Assembly (NCBI RefSeq): GCF_020150455.1
Contig: NZ_CP083740.1
Coordinates: 868,001-932,000 of the forward strand
Source: Bremerella sp. TYQ1
Lineage (GTDB): Bacteria > Planctomycetota > Planctomycetia > Pirellulales > Pirellulaceae
Direction of reading: 5' to 3'
Length of the DNA stretch: 64,000 nt
In this document: positions 46,177 through 55,178 of the stretch, piece after piece
Layout of the letters: each line of letters opens with the position of its first letter
Position numbering within the stretch: position 1 is the stretch's first letter
Translations under genes and position numbers: made by a program
The notes under the pieces: generated by a model
Databases searched by the model: none
What the model was told of the DNA's origin: nothing
Seen by the model: only the letters and a program-made list of their open reading frames with translations

Positions 46177-47910
46177 TCATGCGCTCGGGCGAAAAATGCG
46201 TTCCTTATCAACATTATGCATGTACACTGGGATCCGTAGCATCGAAGCGAGCGTGATGAACAGATGCCCGACATGGCCAGCGGTCAACACACAATGATTT
46301 GCTCCCCAGTGATTCATGACTTCGTAGGTTGAGGTGAACGCACCCCGGCCACTCAGACGCGGAGCGAACCAAGTCGTAGGCCATGTTGGATTGGTTCGTT
46401 GGTCGAGTACGGCGTGTACTTTGGGAGGTAGCTCTATAGTCGTCCCTTCGGCGATCTGAATCGCGGGACCCAGTCCGTCGACGAGATTGATTCGGGTCAT
46501 CGTTGCAGGTATGTTACCACGGGTTTGAAATCGCGTACTCATTCCACCCCCAGGAAAGTACTCCGTGATGGAAGGGTGCCAGGTGGTTGCATCTAAGCAT
46601 CGCTGGACTTCCTCATCGCCAATTTCCCAGAATGGTTTCATCGTTGGTTTGCCGCTTGGTGTTGTTTGTTGCCCCGTTCCATCAAGTGCCGCTGGGCCAG
46701 AGTTGATGAGATGTAGCAGTCCATCATTTGCAGGGTTTTCCAATTGAAAGCCGCCACAACGAGCAGCGACTGACGCGGCACTCCAATAGGTCCGTAGGTC
46801 AGCGAAAATCTGAGCCGTGTTGGTCAGCAAGTGACCGAATAACATCGTGGCGGCATTCAATGCATCGTTTTCAGTTGCCACGATATAAGGAGCCCGGCGA
46901 CCATTCCAATCAAAGGAAGAGTTCAGGATCGCTTCTAGGAAATCGCCGTTGGGAAAATGATCGGTCCACTGGCGTTGCCCTTGAAATCCAGAAGCAATCG
47001 CGTTGTGCCCTTGGGCTTGCTCTTTCAGACCCAATTCGGCAAGTCTTGGGTTTCCGACCATCAAGTCTCGAGCAATCAGGGCCATCTTGACGCAGTCCGA
47101 CCACTCGCGATCGAGTTGGCTTCGCGAACGCCGGGACGACTCCGCGTTTTCATCATCCCCTTCGACACACTTTTCTCGGACCCAGGCGAGTGCTAATTCG
47201 TACTCATCATGATCGTATTGTCCCTTGTTCATGCGGCCGATGAACTCGGTCATGTCGATATCTTCTACCCGCATGCCTAGCCATTTTTCCCAGAACTCAG
47301 TGTCGATCATCGAGCCTGCGATTCCCATCGACGTTCCACCCATCGAAAGGTAGCTCTTGCCGCGCATCAGTGCTACGGTCAGCCCACAGCGAACGAAGCC
47401 AAGGAGCTTTTCCTGGACATCAGCGGGAATGCTCATGTCGCTTGCATCCTGGACATCTTGTCCATAGATGCCAAACGCGGGAATTCCTTTTTGCGTGTGG
47501 CTGGCCAGGGCAGCGGCTAGGTAGACCGCGCCCGGTCGTTCCGGTCCATTGAACCCAAAAACGGCCTTAGGACGCTCGGGTGTCATGTCCATCGTTTCCG
47601 ATCCATAGCACCAACAGGGCGTGACCGTTAGCGAGAGACCGACGTTGTTCTGGCGAAATAACTCTTCGCAATCAGCCGCCTCACGCACGCCGCCGATGCA
47701 GGTCTCGGCAATGACGCATTCGGCGGGAAGGCCATTGGGGTAGCGGACGTTCTGCGAAATGAGAGCTGCAACCTGCCGAGCGAGATTCATCGTCTGAACT
47801 TCGAGCGATTCGCGTACGCCGCCACGGCGACCGTCGATTGTTGGACGAATGCCAACCTTGGGAAGGTTGTTCGTCCAAACGCTTTGTGACTGGGTAGGTT
47901 GATGCATCAT
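46177..47910 (-). CDS. fucI: L-fucose isomerase
   Basis: The protein is 577 aa. It has the FucI signature from start to end: [93 protein letters not shown] and [20 protein letters not shown]. It converts L-fucose to L-fuculose with Mn2+. Length matches the E. coli enzyme (591 aa). It is the first intact gene of the minus-strand cluster. Upstream lie a transporter-like C-terminal remnant and a tandem operator. The gap to the aldehyde dehydrogenase gene is 287 bp. Confidence 0.95.
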   Translation of the reverse strand: MMHQPTQSQSVWTNNLPKVGIRPTIDGRRGGVRESLEVQTMNLARQVAALISQNVRYPNGLPAECVIAETCIGGVREAADCEELFRQNNVGLSLTVTPCWCYGSETMDMTPERPKAVFGFNGPERPGAVYLAAALASHTQKGIPAFGIYGQDVQDASDMSIPADVQEKLLGFVRCGLTVALMRGKSYLSMGGTSMGIAGSMIDTEFWEKWLGMRVEDIDMTEFIGRMNKGQYDHDEYELALAWVREKCVEGDDENAESSRRSRSQLDREWSDCVKMALIARDLMVGNPRLAELGLKEQAQGHNAIASGFQGQRQWTDHFPNGDFLEAILNSSFDWNGRRAPYIVATENDALNAATMLFGHLLTNTAQIFADLRTYWSAASVAARCGGFQLENPANDGLLHLINSGPAALDGTGQQTTPSGKPTMKPFWEIGDEEVQRCLDATTWHPSITEYFPGGGMSTRFQTRGNIPATMTRINLVDGLGPAIQIAEGTTIELPPKVHAVLDQRTNPTWPTTWFAPRLSGRGAFTSTYEVMNHWGANHCVLTAGHVGHLFITLASMLRIPVYMHNVDKERIFRPSA

Positions 47911-48019
47911 CGTCCGCGTTGGGAGTTGTATCTGGAATTCGCGCGAAGATAGAGTCGAATGTGCGACCCGATTCCTCGCACTTACTCATCAAAACCATGA
48001 AAAGTTCGCAGGCGCTATT

Positions 48020-48159
48020 TAGCTCTTGGCTCGATTTGCAAAGAAGACTACTGCGAATCCATAGAATGAAATGACAAGGAAATAAATCAACGGAAGGAAG
48101 AATGAGATCCGTGCCGAATCCCGTGCGTTTCCGGCGATCGTCATGCCTGTAACCGCTCT
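48020..48159 (-). pseudogene. C-terminal remnant of a membrane transporter (possible fucose permease)
   Basis: On the minus strand, up to the TAA at 48022-48020, the reading SARISFFLPLIYFLVISFYG, then FAVVFFANRAKS, looks like the last helix and tail of a sugar transporter of the major facilitator type. Just upstream, AVTGMTIAGNA reads in a different frame and begins after a TAG near 48162, so the frame is broken near 48120. A whole permease (about 1.3 kb) does not fit in the 630 bp before the next gene. Position 110 bp upstream of fucI, where fucP commonly sits, suggests a lost fucose permease. The identification is inference. Confidence 0.4.
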
Positions 48160-48202
48160 CTAGCTAAGGGTAATGATGCGCGAGTCTCGTTCTAGGAGGA
48201 AT

Positions 48203-48230
48203 TGCGACACAACACTAAGAAAATGCGTCA
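48203..48230 (-). promoter_or_regulatory. Tandem 21-bp-spaced TGTCGCA operator upstream of fucI
   Basis: TGCGACA at 48203-48209 and TGCGTCA at 48224-48230 (plus strand), i.e. TGTCGCA and TGACGCA in the sense of fucI, start to start 21 bp. A CCTAGAAC block lies just downstream in the gene's sense. The site shares about three quarters of a 42-nt stretch with the site at 62522-62549. Confidence 0.6.
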
Positions 48231-48778
48231 CATGGCTTGTGTTAATGGATCTTGAGGACTCTGACGAATACGGTCGTGCAGGTGTATTGGATGCACGCAG
48301 GTGCCCAACAGCGGTGAAGTCGGTTCCCTTGTGATCGGAATTGAAATGTCTAAGGAGAACTGCCTACAAAGGGAGCCAAGAAGATGCTCATAGAATACGA
48401 CATGGGATCTTGGAGAGATGATCGTGAACTCTCGGCTGAGGATTCGACGATGGGTTAGAGGGAAAATACAGACGCGTCAGCGTTTGTTAGAGTCATCAGT
48501 GCCAAAGTATTTGCGGAGTTGCTGTGCCTTCAATTGGAGAGAAACGAAAGCGGTACGTGCGTCGCAATTTCATAGCCACATGACGCAGTTCATTAATCAA
48601 GTCTTGGCGTTAGATGCTAAAAAGAGAGCAAAGGCAATTTTTTGGTAACCGCCCGTAAGGGTGCCGCCGGTTGTTTCTCTTCTTATATATCAATCTTTCA
48701 GGTTAGTACCTTTGGCAGCACTAACCTGGTCACTTTTCTCCTCATCTTTTCGTCTTTATTTTCAAGGGATTCTATCTC
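48231..48778. other. Intergenic region upstream of the second DUF1559 gene
   Basis: About 550 bp. A 76-codon open frame at 48418-48648 lacks a Shine-Dalgarno and known features, and I do not count it. The last part is T-rich and carries AAGGG ahead of the DUF1559 start. Confidence 0.5.
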
Positions 48779-49762
48779 ATGAAGACACGCGCGCATTCGT
48801 ATGGATTTACGTTAGTTGAGCTTCTCGTGGTAATCGCCATTATTGGGGTCCTGATTGCCCTGCTGCTTCCTGCCGTTCAACAGGCCAGGGAAGCGGCAAG
48901 GAGAATGCAATGTACCAATAACCTGAAACAGATAGGCTTGGCGCTGCACAATCACCACGATACCTATGGGGCTTTCCCGGCTGGGGCCGCGAATGCTGAA
49001 GCACAGAATAACGGATACGGTCCGTCGTTTTTTATCTACTTGCTTCCATTTCTTGAGCAGAATTCACTCTATGACCAAACGGATCGCGCGAGCAGTGGTT
49101 GGAATAACGCGACCAACCGCACCCTATTCCAGGACTTAGTTCTCGACTTCGTGATCTGTCCTTCCAATCCTGCGTCAGAACTCTTTCCAGCAGGGACCGC
49201 CGGCAATCGAGCAGCGACTTCCGCGCAATACGTCGGGCTGACTGGGGCCGTTGAGGACTCAAACTTCACCGAAAGTCGGAATCGGCAGTGCTGCAACTGC
49301 TGTGGAGGTTCCAACAGCAATGGCATCATCGCCAGCGGAGGCGTGCTCGTGCCGAACGAAGAATTGGGTATGGCTGCCGTCGTAGATGGTACGTCCAATA
49401 CTGGCGTCGTGAGCGAGTGGGCTAACTTCGTTGAAGATAGCTCTGGCACTAAGTACCGAGTCGATTCGCGTCACTACATCGGAATGGGTACCGACCGAGG
49501 GTGGACGGTTGATTCGGGTACTGGCAACTATCGGCGTGCCTTCTCGGTTACCACGATTCGTTGGCCGATCAATCATAATGACTACACACTGCCGGGAGTG
49601 CATGAGAATCACGGAGCAAACAATGGTCTCCACTCGGCACATCCAGGCGGAGTAAATTTCCTTCTGACCGATGGTTCCGTTCGCTTTCTACCAGAAACTA
49701 TCAACATGACGACGCTTAAGAGACTCGTAACGCGTGACGATGGAGAAGTCGTTAGCTTCTAG
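48779..49762 (+). CDS. DUF1559 protein with type-IV-prepilin-like N-terminus
   Basis: The protein is 327 aa. [20 protein letters not shown] and [20 protein letters not shown] as in the other copies; LHNHHDTYGAFPAG follows; C-terminus SAHPGGVNFLLTDGSVRFLP. A CCNCCGGSN cysteine cluster in the middle (QCCNCCGGSNSNG) is not seen in the other copies. Probably an envelope filament-like or surface protein. A lipoprotein gene follows at 49805. Confidence 0.92.
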   Translation: MKTRAHSYGFTLVELLVVIAIIGVLIALLLPAVQQAREAARRMQCTNNLKQIGLALHNHHDTYGAFPAGAANAEAQNNGYGPSFFIYLLPFLEQNSLYDQTDRASSGWNNATNRTLFQDLVLDFVICPSNPASELFPAGTAGNRAATSAQYVGLTGAVEDSNFTESRNRQCCNCCGGSNSNGIIASGGVLVPNEELGMAAVVDGTSNTGVVSEWANFVEDSSGTKYRVDSRHYIGMGTDRGWTVDSGTGNYRRAFSVTTIRWPINHNDYTLPGVHENHGANNGLHSAHPGGVNFLLTDGSVRFLPETINMTTLKRLVTRDDGEVVSF

Positions 49763-49804
49763 TTCTCTTTTCCACTAACGTCTCATGATAAGGTGGTCCA
49801 TTCT

Positions 49805-50305
49805 ATGCGTCATTTATATATGAAGAGTGCCTTATTATTGCTGAGTCTAGCAGTTCCTGCTTTATTCGGTTGCAACGCGGGTCAATCGACTCCACTAGGG
49901 GAAGTAACAGGAAAGGTGATTGACGGTGACGGTCAGCCATTGACGGGGTGTCAGGTCGTCTATGCCCATGAAGAATCGGGGGTTGCTGGTAGCGCCGATG
50001 TGCGAGCCGATGGCACGTATACCATCCTATATCGAGGTAAGCCGGGCCTGCCAGCAGACACTACCTATAAGATTTGTGTTGTCCCTAAAGACCCTGAGCC
50101 ACTCTCAGGGGAGGAGTACGATGCCTATATGAATGCTTCCCCCCGTCGCCAGCGTGAGATCGATCAGCAACGTCAAAAGGGACTGGCTGAGATTCCCGCG
50201 AAGTACATAGACTTGCGGACGAGTGGTCTCGAGTTTCACGTCGAAGAAGGTAAGCAGGTCAACGATATTGCGATTATGGAAGGCGAGGGCACTGGTACGG
50301 AGTAG
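49805..50305 (+). CDS. Small secreted lipoprotein paired with DUF1559
   Basis: The protein is 166 aa from the ATG at 49805; an in-frame ATG at 49793 adds four residues. Signal LLLLSLAVPALFGC with lipobox LFGC. VTGKVIDGDGQPLTGCQVVY is the carboxypeptidase-regulatory-like start. Long acidic and basic helices follow (SPRRQREIDQQRQKGLAEIP). 42 bp after the DUF1559 gene, so co-transcribed. Function unknown. Confidence 0.8.
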   Translation: MRHLYMKSALLLLSLAVPALFGCNAGQSTPLGEVTGKVIDGDGQPLTGCQVVYAHEESGVAGSADVRADGTYTILYRGKPGLPADTTYKICVVPKDPEPLSGEEYDAYMNASPRRQREIDQQRQKGLAEIPAKYIDLRTSGLEFHVEEGKQVNDIAIMEGEGTGTE

Positions 50306-50547
50306 CACTAGTGCCTGACGACTTTATGCCGTGAATATGTACGGATTTACTGAGACAGCTAAGGAAAAGCGTCAATAACAAGTCTTCGAGGTTATGGACT
50401 TTTGAAAGCCCACCAATTAGTTGGTTTGAGGAAGTACGGCTTTTTGGGGCCGGCCAGGAGACTGGCATCTGCAAAATCAGTGTCTGGTAAGGTAAAATTG
50501 GAAGGGTTGCCTATGAAATTACGACAGCTGTTGATAAGCCCTTCTAG

Positions 50548-51726
50548 ATGAAGATCTCGGCGCGCCCCAAAATAGTTCTCCTTGTCGAAACATCGCGGCG
50601 ATATGGTCGAGATTTGCTTCGCGGTGTCTCTTCATTTGCGCGGACTCGAACAAATTGGTCGATGCTTCATCAAGAGATGACCATCGACTCCACATTGCCC
50701 GAGTGGATGGCAAAGGCTGCACCCAGTGGGGTTATCGCGAGAGTTGATACCCATACTGTTGATTCTTTGCGGGCACTAAGAGTTCCGATTGTTGACGTCA
50801 TGTGCAGTCGCAATTTTCCCGCGATTCCACGTGTAGAAACCAATAATCGAATCGTTACCAAGATGGCATTTGAGCATTTATGGGAACGAGGATTTCGTCG
50901 GTTCGCTTATTGCGGCTTTCGTTTCGCTCGGTATTCCGAAATGCGAAGGGACTTTTTCCGTGAGTTAGTTGAACAGAATGATTGTCCATTGGATGTTTAT
51001 GAATCTCCAGGGAAACCTAACACGCTGCTCACAAGCTTAGAAGAGTCAGGCTTGGTTGATCTACAGCAGATGTACGAGTGGCTTAACTCGCTAAAGTTTC
51101 CGACTGGAATTTTCGTATGCAACGATATTCGTGGTCAACAAGTGCTCAACGCTTGTCGCACGTTAGAGATCGCCGTTCCTGACGATCTTGCGGTGATTGG
51201 TGTCGACGATGATGACGCAATCTGTCCATTAACATCACCTCCTCTTTCGAGTGTAAATCCCAATGCCGAACTAGTAGGATTTCGAGCCGCTGAGGTGCTG
51301 CATGAGATGATGAATGGCTACCCGACACCAACATCGATCGAATTAGTACGGCCCTCGAAGGTGATTAGTCGTCAGTCGACGGAAGTAACAGCTGTTGAAG
51401 ATCGTGAAGTTGCGCGGATCTGCCGCTTGATTCGCGATCATGCCTGTGAAGGAATCAATGTCGAGATTGTCGCTGGTTTTACTGAACTGTCGCGACGTCA
51501 ACTCGAACGGCGGTTTAGGACAGAACTTGGACGGACACTGCGTCAAGAAATTACCAATGTTCAATTGAATAAGGTGAAGCAGCTATTGCGCGAGACGGAG
51601 ATGACGCTCGAGCAGATTTCACACTTGGCTGGCTACAGCCATAAGGAGCAACTTTGTGCAGTGTTTAAACGTGAAATTGGGCAGACACCCAGCGCGTTTA
51701 GAAGTATTACTCCCGATGATGACTGA
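50548..51726 (+). CDS. XylR-type transcriptional regulator (LacI-like sensor, AraC DNA-binding domain)
   Basis: The protein is 392 aa. Residues about 8-285 resemble the periplasmic-binding-protein-like sugar sensor of XylR (KIVLLVETSRRYGRDLLRGV; AVIGVDDDDAICPLTSPPLS). The last 100 residues are a two-helix-turn-helix AraC domain (LSRRQLERRFRTELGRTLRQ; LEQISHLAGYSHKEQLCAVF; IGQTPSAFR). This is the XylR layout: sugar binds the N-terminal part and the C-terminal part binds direct repeats. It is a candidate regulator of the tandem TGTCGCA sites, but the ligand is not known. It lies between two DUF1559 groups. Confidence 0.88.
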   Translation: MKISARPKIVLLVETSRRYGRDLLRGVSSFARTRTNWSMLHQEMTIDSTLPEWMAKAAPSGVIARVDTHTVDSLRALRVPIVDVMCSRNFPAIPRVETNNRIVTKMAFEHLWERGFRRFAYCGFRFARYSEMRRDFFRELVEQNDCPLDVYESPGKPNTLLTSLEESGLVDLQQMYEWLNSLKFPTGIFVCNDIRGQQVLNACRTLEIAVPDDLAVIGVDDDDAICPLTSPPLSSVNPNAELVGFRAAEVLHEMMNGYPTPTSIELVRPSKVISRQSTEVTAVEDREVARICRLIRDHACEGINVEIVAGFTELSRRQLERRFRTELGRTLRQEITNVQLNKVKQLLRETEMTLEQISHLAGYSHKEQLCAVFKREIGQTPSAFRSITPDDD

Positions 51727-51768
51727 TCGACTTTGGGCGCTGCTCGTCTCGCTTCGGTATAGCGATCT

Positions 51769-52194
51769 CTACAACGGTGGGACCTCGCCGTCGTAAACGA
51801 TGTCGTAGTCGAATACCATGCCCTTTTCTGTGATGTCCAAATGAAAATCGGGGGTCTGAGCTGCATTGACGTTGAATTTCTTCGGCAGATAGTTCGTCGG
51901 TGAGTTACCCCGATAAATTGAGAATTCAACCACGCATGGTCCCAACGCTACGCCTGATTGTGATGAGATAAACTTAGCTTTGTATTTTCCTTGCTTATCG
52001 GTGGTTGCCAAAGATGGTCGGATCGACGCTTCGGGTACGAAGCTCAGCGAAACACCTTCGGTCGGCACTCCGTTGATCGTGATAGTACCCGTCACTTCTC
52101 CTGTAGCGATCTCAGGCGAGTTACTACATCCCATTGAAACCAGCAAAGTCGTAGCAATAGCGACCATTGAATGAAGATAGAATCGATACGACAT
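51769..52194 (-). CDS. Small secreted lipoprotein paired with DUF1559
   Basis: The protein is 141 aa from the ATG at 52194 (GAGGATC upstream); an in-frame ATG at 52206 would add four residues. Signal VAIATTLLVSMGC with lipobox SMGC. VTGTITINGVPTEGVSLSFV is the typical fold start of the family. C-terminus beta-rich (DFHLDITEKGMVFDYDIVYD). It follows a DUF1559 gene on the same strand, separated by a perfect 12-bp hairpin. Confidence 0.78.
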   Translation of the reverse strand: MSYRFYLHSMVAIATTLLVSMGCSNSPEIATGEVTGTITINGVPTEGVSLSFVPEASIRPSLATTDKQGKYKAKFISSQSGVALGPCVVEFSIYRGNSPTNYLPKKFNVNAAQTPDFHLDITEKGMVFDYDIVYDGEVPPL

Positions 52195-52256
52195 GTTGAT
52201 CCTCACGCAAATTGTTGACGGTTAAGACTCTGATTGTGATCAGACGAGCATGAAAT

Positions 52257-52289
52257 AGTCGCAGGCGACATGCGCTTTCGCCTGCGACT
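52257..52289 (-). repeat. Perfect 12-bp inverted repeat between DUF1559 and lipoprotein genes
   Basis: AGTCGCAGGCGA (52257-52268) and TCGCCTGCGACT (52278-52289) pair around a 9-nt loop. On the minus strand, the direction of both genes, the stem is followed only by ATTTCATGC, so it is more likely an attenuator or mRNA processing site than a full terminator; on the plus strand TTTTTCG follows. Confidence 0.7.
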
Positions 52290-52341
52290 TTTTCGTGTTA
52301 TCTGGTAACCCGAAAAATTGGGCGCCGGCATTCAATCGGTA

Positions 52342-53331
52342 CTAGTACTGTCCTAAGGGCTGGCCGTCCTGGCGGTCTCCTAGCCGCTGATAAATCCCAA
52401 GATTACTAGCGGAGGTGTTATAGCTGATTGTCTCGCCGATGAAATGTACTGACCCATCGACGAAAGCAAAATTTGCCCCTCCAGGGTGCATGCTGCTAAA
52501 TGCACAACGTTCTGTTCCCGGATTACTGACACCCGGATTTAGCGGATAGTTAACGGTGCTAAGTACCAGTGTTGGCTGAATCGAGTTGCCATGTGATTTG
52601 GAAGGTCCAAGCCAACTGGGCGTATCTTTGTCACTGCCGATAATGGTTTTTTCACCAATCATAAACGTGTTACTCGTTCCATCGGTTATGTCTCGGAACT
52701 TGATCTCTTTGACGTAGGTGAAGACACCTCCCATGTCGAGAACTGCTGTTACGTTATTGCGGCCGTTATTCCCTACGTACGTCGATGTCGCAACCCCTTC
52801 ATCGCGCTGATAACGGTTGTTGTACGAAGTCCCATTAGCATCGGTGAAAGATCCACCGCTAAATGTTGTCGTAATCTCGTTGTTCGAGCTCGGACAGTTC
52901 CAGGTAGAAATCAGACTACTAGTGGCAGCGACGAATCCTTGGAACTGATTTGGGTAGCTTGGGATTGGAGTCGAGCCTGGCATATCACCTAATGCATCGA
53001 TAACTTCGTACAGCTTGTATTTGCCGACTCCCATGGCTTCATACTGATTGTTCAGATCCATGAACGGAAAGAGGTGGACACCCCAGCCGAATTCGGGATT
53101 GCCGATATGTGTGGGAACGGAGTCGGGAATGCCGGAGGGGAAGCCTCCGTACGTATCGTGGAAGTTATGCCCCGCCAATGCGATCTGCTTTAGGTTGTTT
53201 GTGCACTGCATTCTTCGGGCAGCTTCACGAGCCTGTTGGACGGCAGGTAACAGCAGGGCAATGAGGACACCGATAATGGCGATGACAACGAGAAGTTCGA
53301 CAAGTGTAAACCCTTGCACTCTACGATTCAT
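52342..53331 (-). CDS. DUF1559 protein with type-IV-prepilin-like N-terminus
   Basis: The protein is 329 aa from the ATG at 53331 (GGAG upstream). [40 protein letters not shown] and [13 protein letters not shown], then C-terminal [20 protein letters not shown]. Same fold as the other copies. It follows a lipoprotein gene (53435-53839) and precedes another lipoprotein gene, so two DUF1559/lipoprotein units are in series. Confidence 0.92.
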   Translation of the reverse strand: MNRRVQGFTLVELLVVIAIIGVLIALLLPAVQQAREAARRMQCTNNLKQIALAGHNFHDTYGGFPSGIPDSVPTHIGNPEFGWGVHLFPFMDLNNQYEAMGVGKYKLYEVIDALGDMPGSTPIPSYPNQFQGFVAATSSLISTWNCPSSNNEITTTFSGGSFTDANGTSYNNRYQRDEGVATSTYVGNNGRNNVTAVLDMGGVFTYVKEIKFRDITDGTSNTFMIGEKTIIGSDKDTPSWLGPSKSHGNSIQPTLVLSTVNYPLNPGVSNPGTERCAFSSMHPGGANFAFVDGSVHFIGETISYNTSASNLGIYQRLGDRQDGQPLGQY

Positions 53332-53434
53332 GACGTTCTCCAACTGATCGAAACTGAATATAAACAGGAACGGTATTAGGGGGATTGCAAAAGTTCCTCC
53401 GCCAGAACTTAGAACTTATTAGGAGGCATAGCGG

Positions 53435-53839
53435 CTATTTATGTTTTGCTGGTACTTCGATCGAAATGGTTCCGTCTTCCGAAGGAAGGGTTAAACTCGT
53501 TTGATAGGGGGTAAAAAGAGCGGTCCCTTTTTCGTCCATCGCTCCGTCGATCATGGCTGGAATGCCGTCGGTGGCGAACAAGTCAACACGATGGGGGCCG
53601 CCTACGTGCCCCTTGACTCCATCGGTTTCGAACTTGCCATCTTTGATTTTTGCGATGCATTGTGGGCCTGCGTTACCTTCGGCTCCATCCGGGCTAAATA
53701 TGATCATCCCCAGGGGAATGGGCTGACCTTTCCATGTTGCCTCTCCGGACAGTTGATAGCCACGAGACTGCTCTTGGGAAGAGCAGCCGAGCGTACTGAT
53801 GAGAATCAGAATGGCCATCGAAAGATTTTGATGTTTCAT
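53435..53839 (-). CDS. Small secreted lipoprotein paired with DUF1559
   Basis: The protein is 134 aa. Signal SMAILILISTLGC with lipobox TLGC. QLSGEATWKGQPIPLGMIIF is the family start; GKFETDGVKGHVGGPHRVDL follows. It starts 2 bp after the preceding DUF1559 stop, so translation may be coupled. Downstream is another DUF1559 gene. Confidence 0.8.
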   Translation of the reverse strand: MKHQNLSMAILILISTLGCSSQEQSRGYQLSGEATWKGQPIPLGMIIFSPDGAEGNAGPQCIAKIKDGKFETDGVKGHVGGPHRVDLFATDGIPAMIDGAMDEKGTALFTPYQTSLTLPSEDGTISIEVPAKHK

Positions 53840-53841
53840 AA

Positions 53842-54768
53842 TTAGAAGCCTCCAATTGGCAAACTGTCGTTGCGAATCGCCAATTGCTGCAGAACATTGA
53901 TGTCCATCGTTTCCGCCATGAAACTGACCGAGGCGTCGCCCAGGGTAAAGAAGGCTCCTCCTGGGTGATAGCTGCTGAAACCCGAGCTTTGGTACGAGTT
54001 ATCGTCCGAAGGCGTTGAGGGCTCGGGAAACAGATTGATGTGAAACTTCAGCACGGCCATGTTCATCGGTGTCGCGTTGATGCCGCCTCGACCTGGTGAG
54101 GACCAGTAGACAAGTGAGTTTCCATCATCTGTGTTGTAGCGAGTCTCACCCACCATCAGAATGTTGGTCGTCCCGTCGGTCAGATCTCTGAACTTGGTAC
54201 CGCTATTGGGATATAGGGTTCCATTGCGACCGTAGTACCGATTGCCAGCATTTGTACCGGCACACGTGTCTGAGCTGTCACCGCCCATGACGCCGTAGTA
54301 GTGGCTGATACGAGCGCCAATTTCTGGATTGGAAGGGCATAGGAAGGAATCAAGTTGAGGGATGAGGCTGGCATTGGCTCCGGACGTAGCCAAGTTGTTA
54401 CCCCCAAAGCTCGCCGTCAGATCAAGCGTATCGTATAAGTTGTCTTGTTCGATATATGGCAGAATGGTGACTGTCCACGATGGGCCAACATTGGACGCGG
54501 TACCTTGCTTGCACCACGTTGCTGAAGAAGAGTTAACGTTGTAGTTCGAGCGATAGTCGCCTCCGGGAGGAAACGAAAGATTCGTGTCGTGATAGTTGTG
54601 AAGCGCCAACCCAATCTGCTTAAGCTTGTTGTTGCATGAGATTCGTCTTGCTGCTTCTCGTGCCTGCTGAACAGCTGGCAGCAATAGTGCTATGAGAATT
54701 CCAATGATGGCAATGACAACTAGCAGTTCAACAAGCGTAAACGCACGTTGTTTGAATGCACCCGACAT
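53842..54768 (-). CDS. DUF1559 protein with type-IV-prepilin-like N-terminus
   Basis: The protein is 308 aa from the ATG at 54768 (GAGGTC upstream); a longer frame from 54903 has no leader. [40 protein letters not shown] and HNYHDTNLSFPPGG; C-terminus SYHPGGAFFTLGDASVSFMA. Here RISCNNKLKQ replaces the [10 protein letters not shown] of the other copies, so it is the most divergent one. Followed by a lipoprotein gene. Confidence 0.92.
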   Translation of the reverse strand: MSGAFKQRAFTLVELLVVIAIIGILIALLLPAVQQAREAARRISCNNKLKQIGLALHNYHDTNLSFPPGGDYRSNYNVNSSSATWCKQGTASNVGPSWTVTILPYIEQDNLYDTLDLTASFGGNNLATSGANASLIPQLDSFLCPSNPEIGARISHYYGVMGGDSSDTCAGTNAGNRYYGRNGTLYPNSGTKFRDLTDGTTNILMVGETRYNTDDGNSLVYWSSPGRGGINATPMNMAVLKFHINLFPEPSTPSDDNSYQSSGFSSYHPGGAFFTLGDASVSFMAETMDINVLQQLAIRNDSLPIGGF

Positions 54769-55178
54769 AAAAGACCTCAAGTAAATAGATGAAATAATGC
54801 ACTTGATGGATCGATCCAAGGCGACCAAAGCACCGCAACTCGTATTTTGCAATTGGCGTGCCGGATGTCTGACTGAAGCGAGGTCAGTCCGAGTAAGTCT
54901 CATGGCTGCAAGTGTTTAACTCTTGTTTATTGTTTTAGATCAAAAAAACAAAACAAGAACTTGTTCGTAGCCGTAAAATACTCGCGGAATCGGGCACTTG
55001 TAGAACCGAAACGTGCTGGTATTTCGAGCACCAGAATAATTCTTGCGCACGATGTCAGCACAACCGGAAGTCAGCAATAGTTTCGTCTTCGCTTAGAATG
55101 GCCTGATCAGGGATCGCATGCATGGGAAACCGTCATTGAAGACGGATTAGTTCAATATCTGTCAGCCAAAAAGCACAA
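54769..55178. other. Upstream region of the 53842-54768 DUF1559 gene
   Basis: About 410 bp. An AT-rich imperfect inverted repeat lies at about 54922-54959 (CTTGTTTATTGTTTT against AAAACAAG). No gene is supported. Confidence 0.4.

Noticed and set aside
21813..47910. Bacterial microcompartment for fucose, known in some planctomycetes
   Set aside because: No shell-protein genes and no CoA-acylating aldehyde dehydrogenase are present in the window.
48418..48648. 76-codon plus-strand open frame upstream of a DUF1559 gene
   Set aside because: No ribosome site, no hydrophobic or domain pattern, and not followed by a coupled gene.
54922..54959. AT-rich imperfect inverted repeat
   Set aside because: Low complexity and no gene ends here in the right direction; could be chance.
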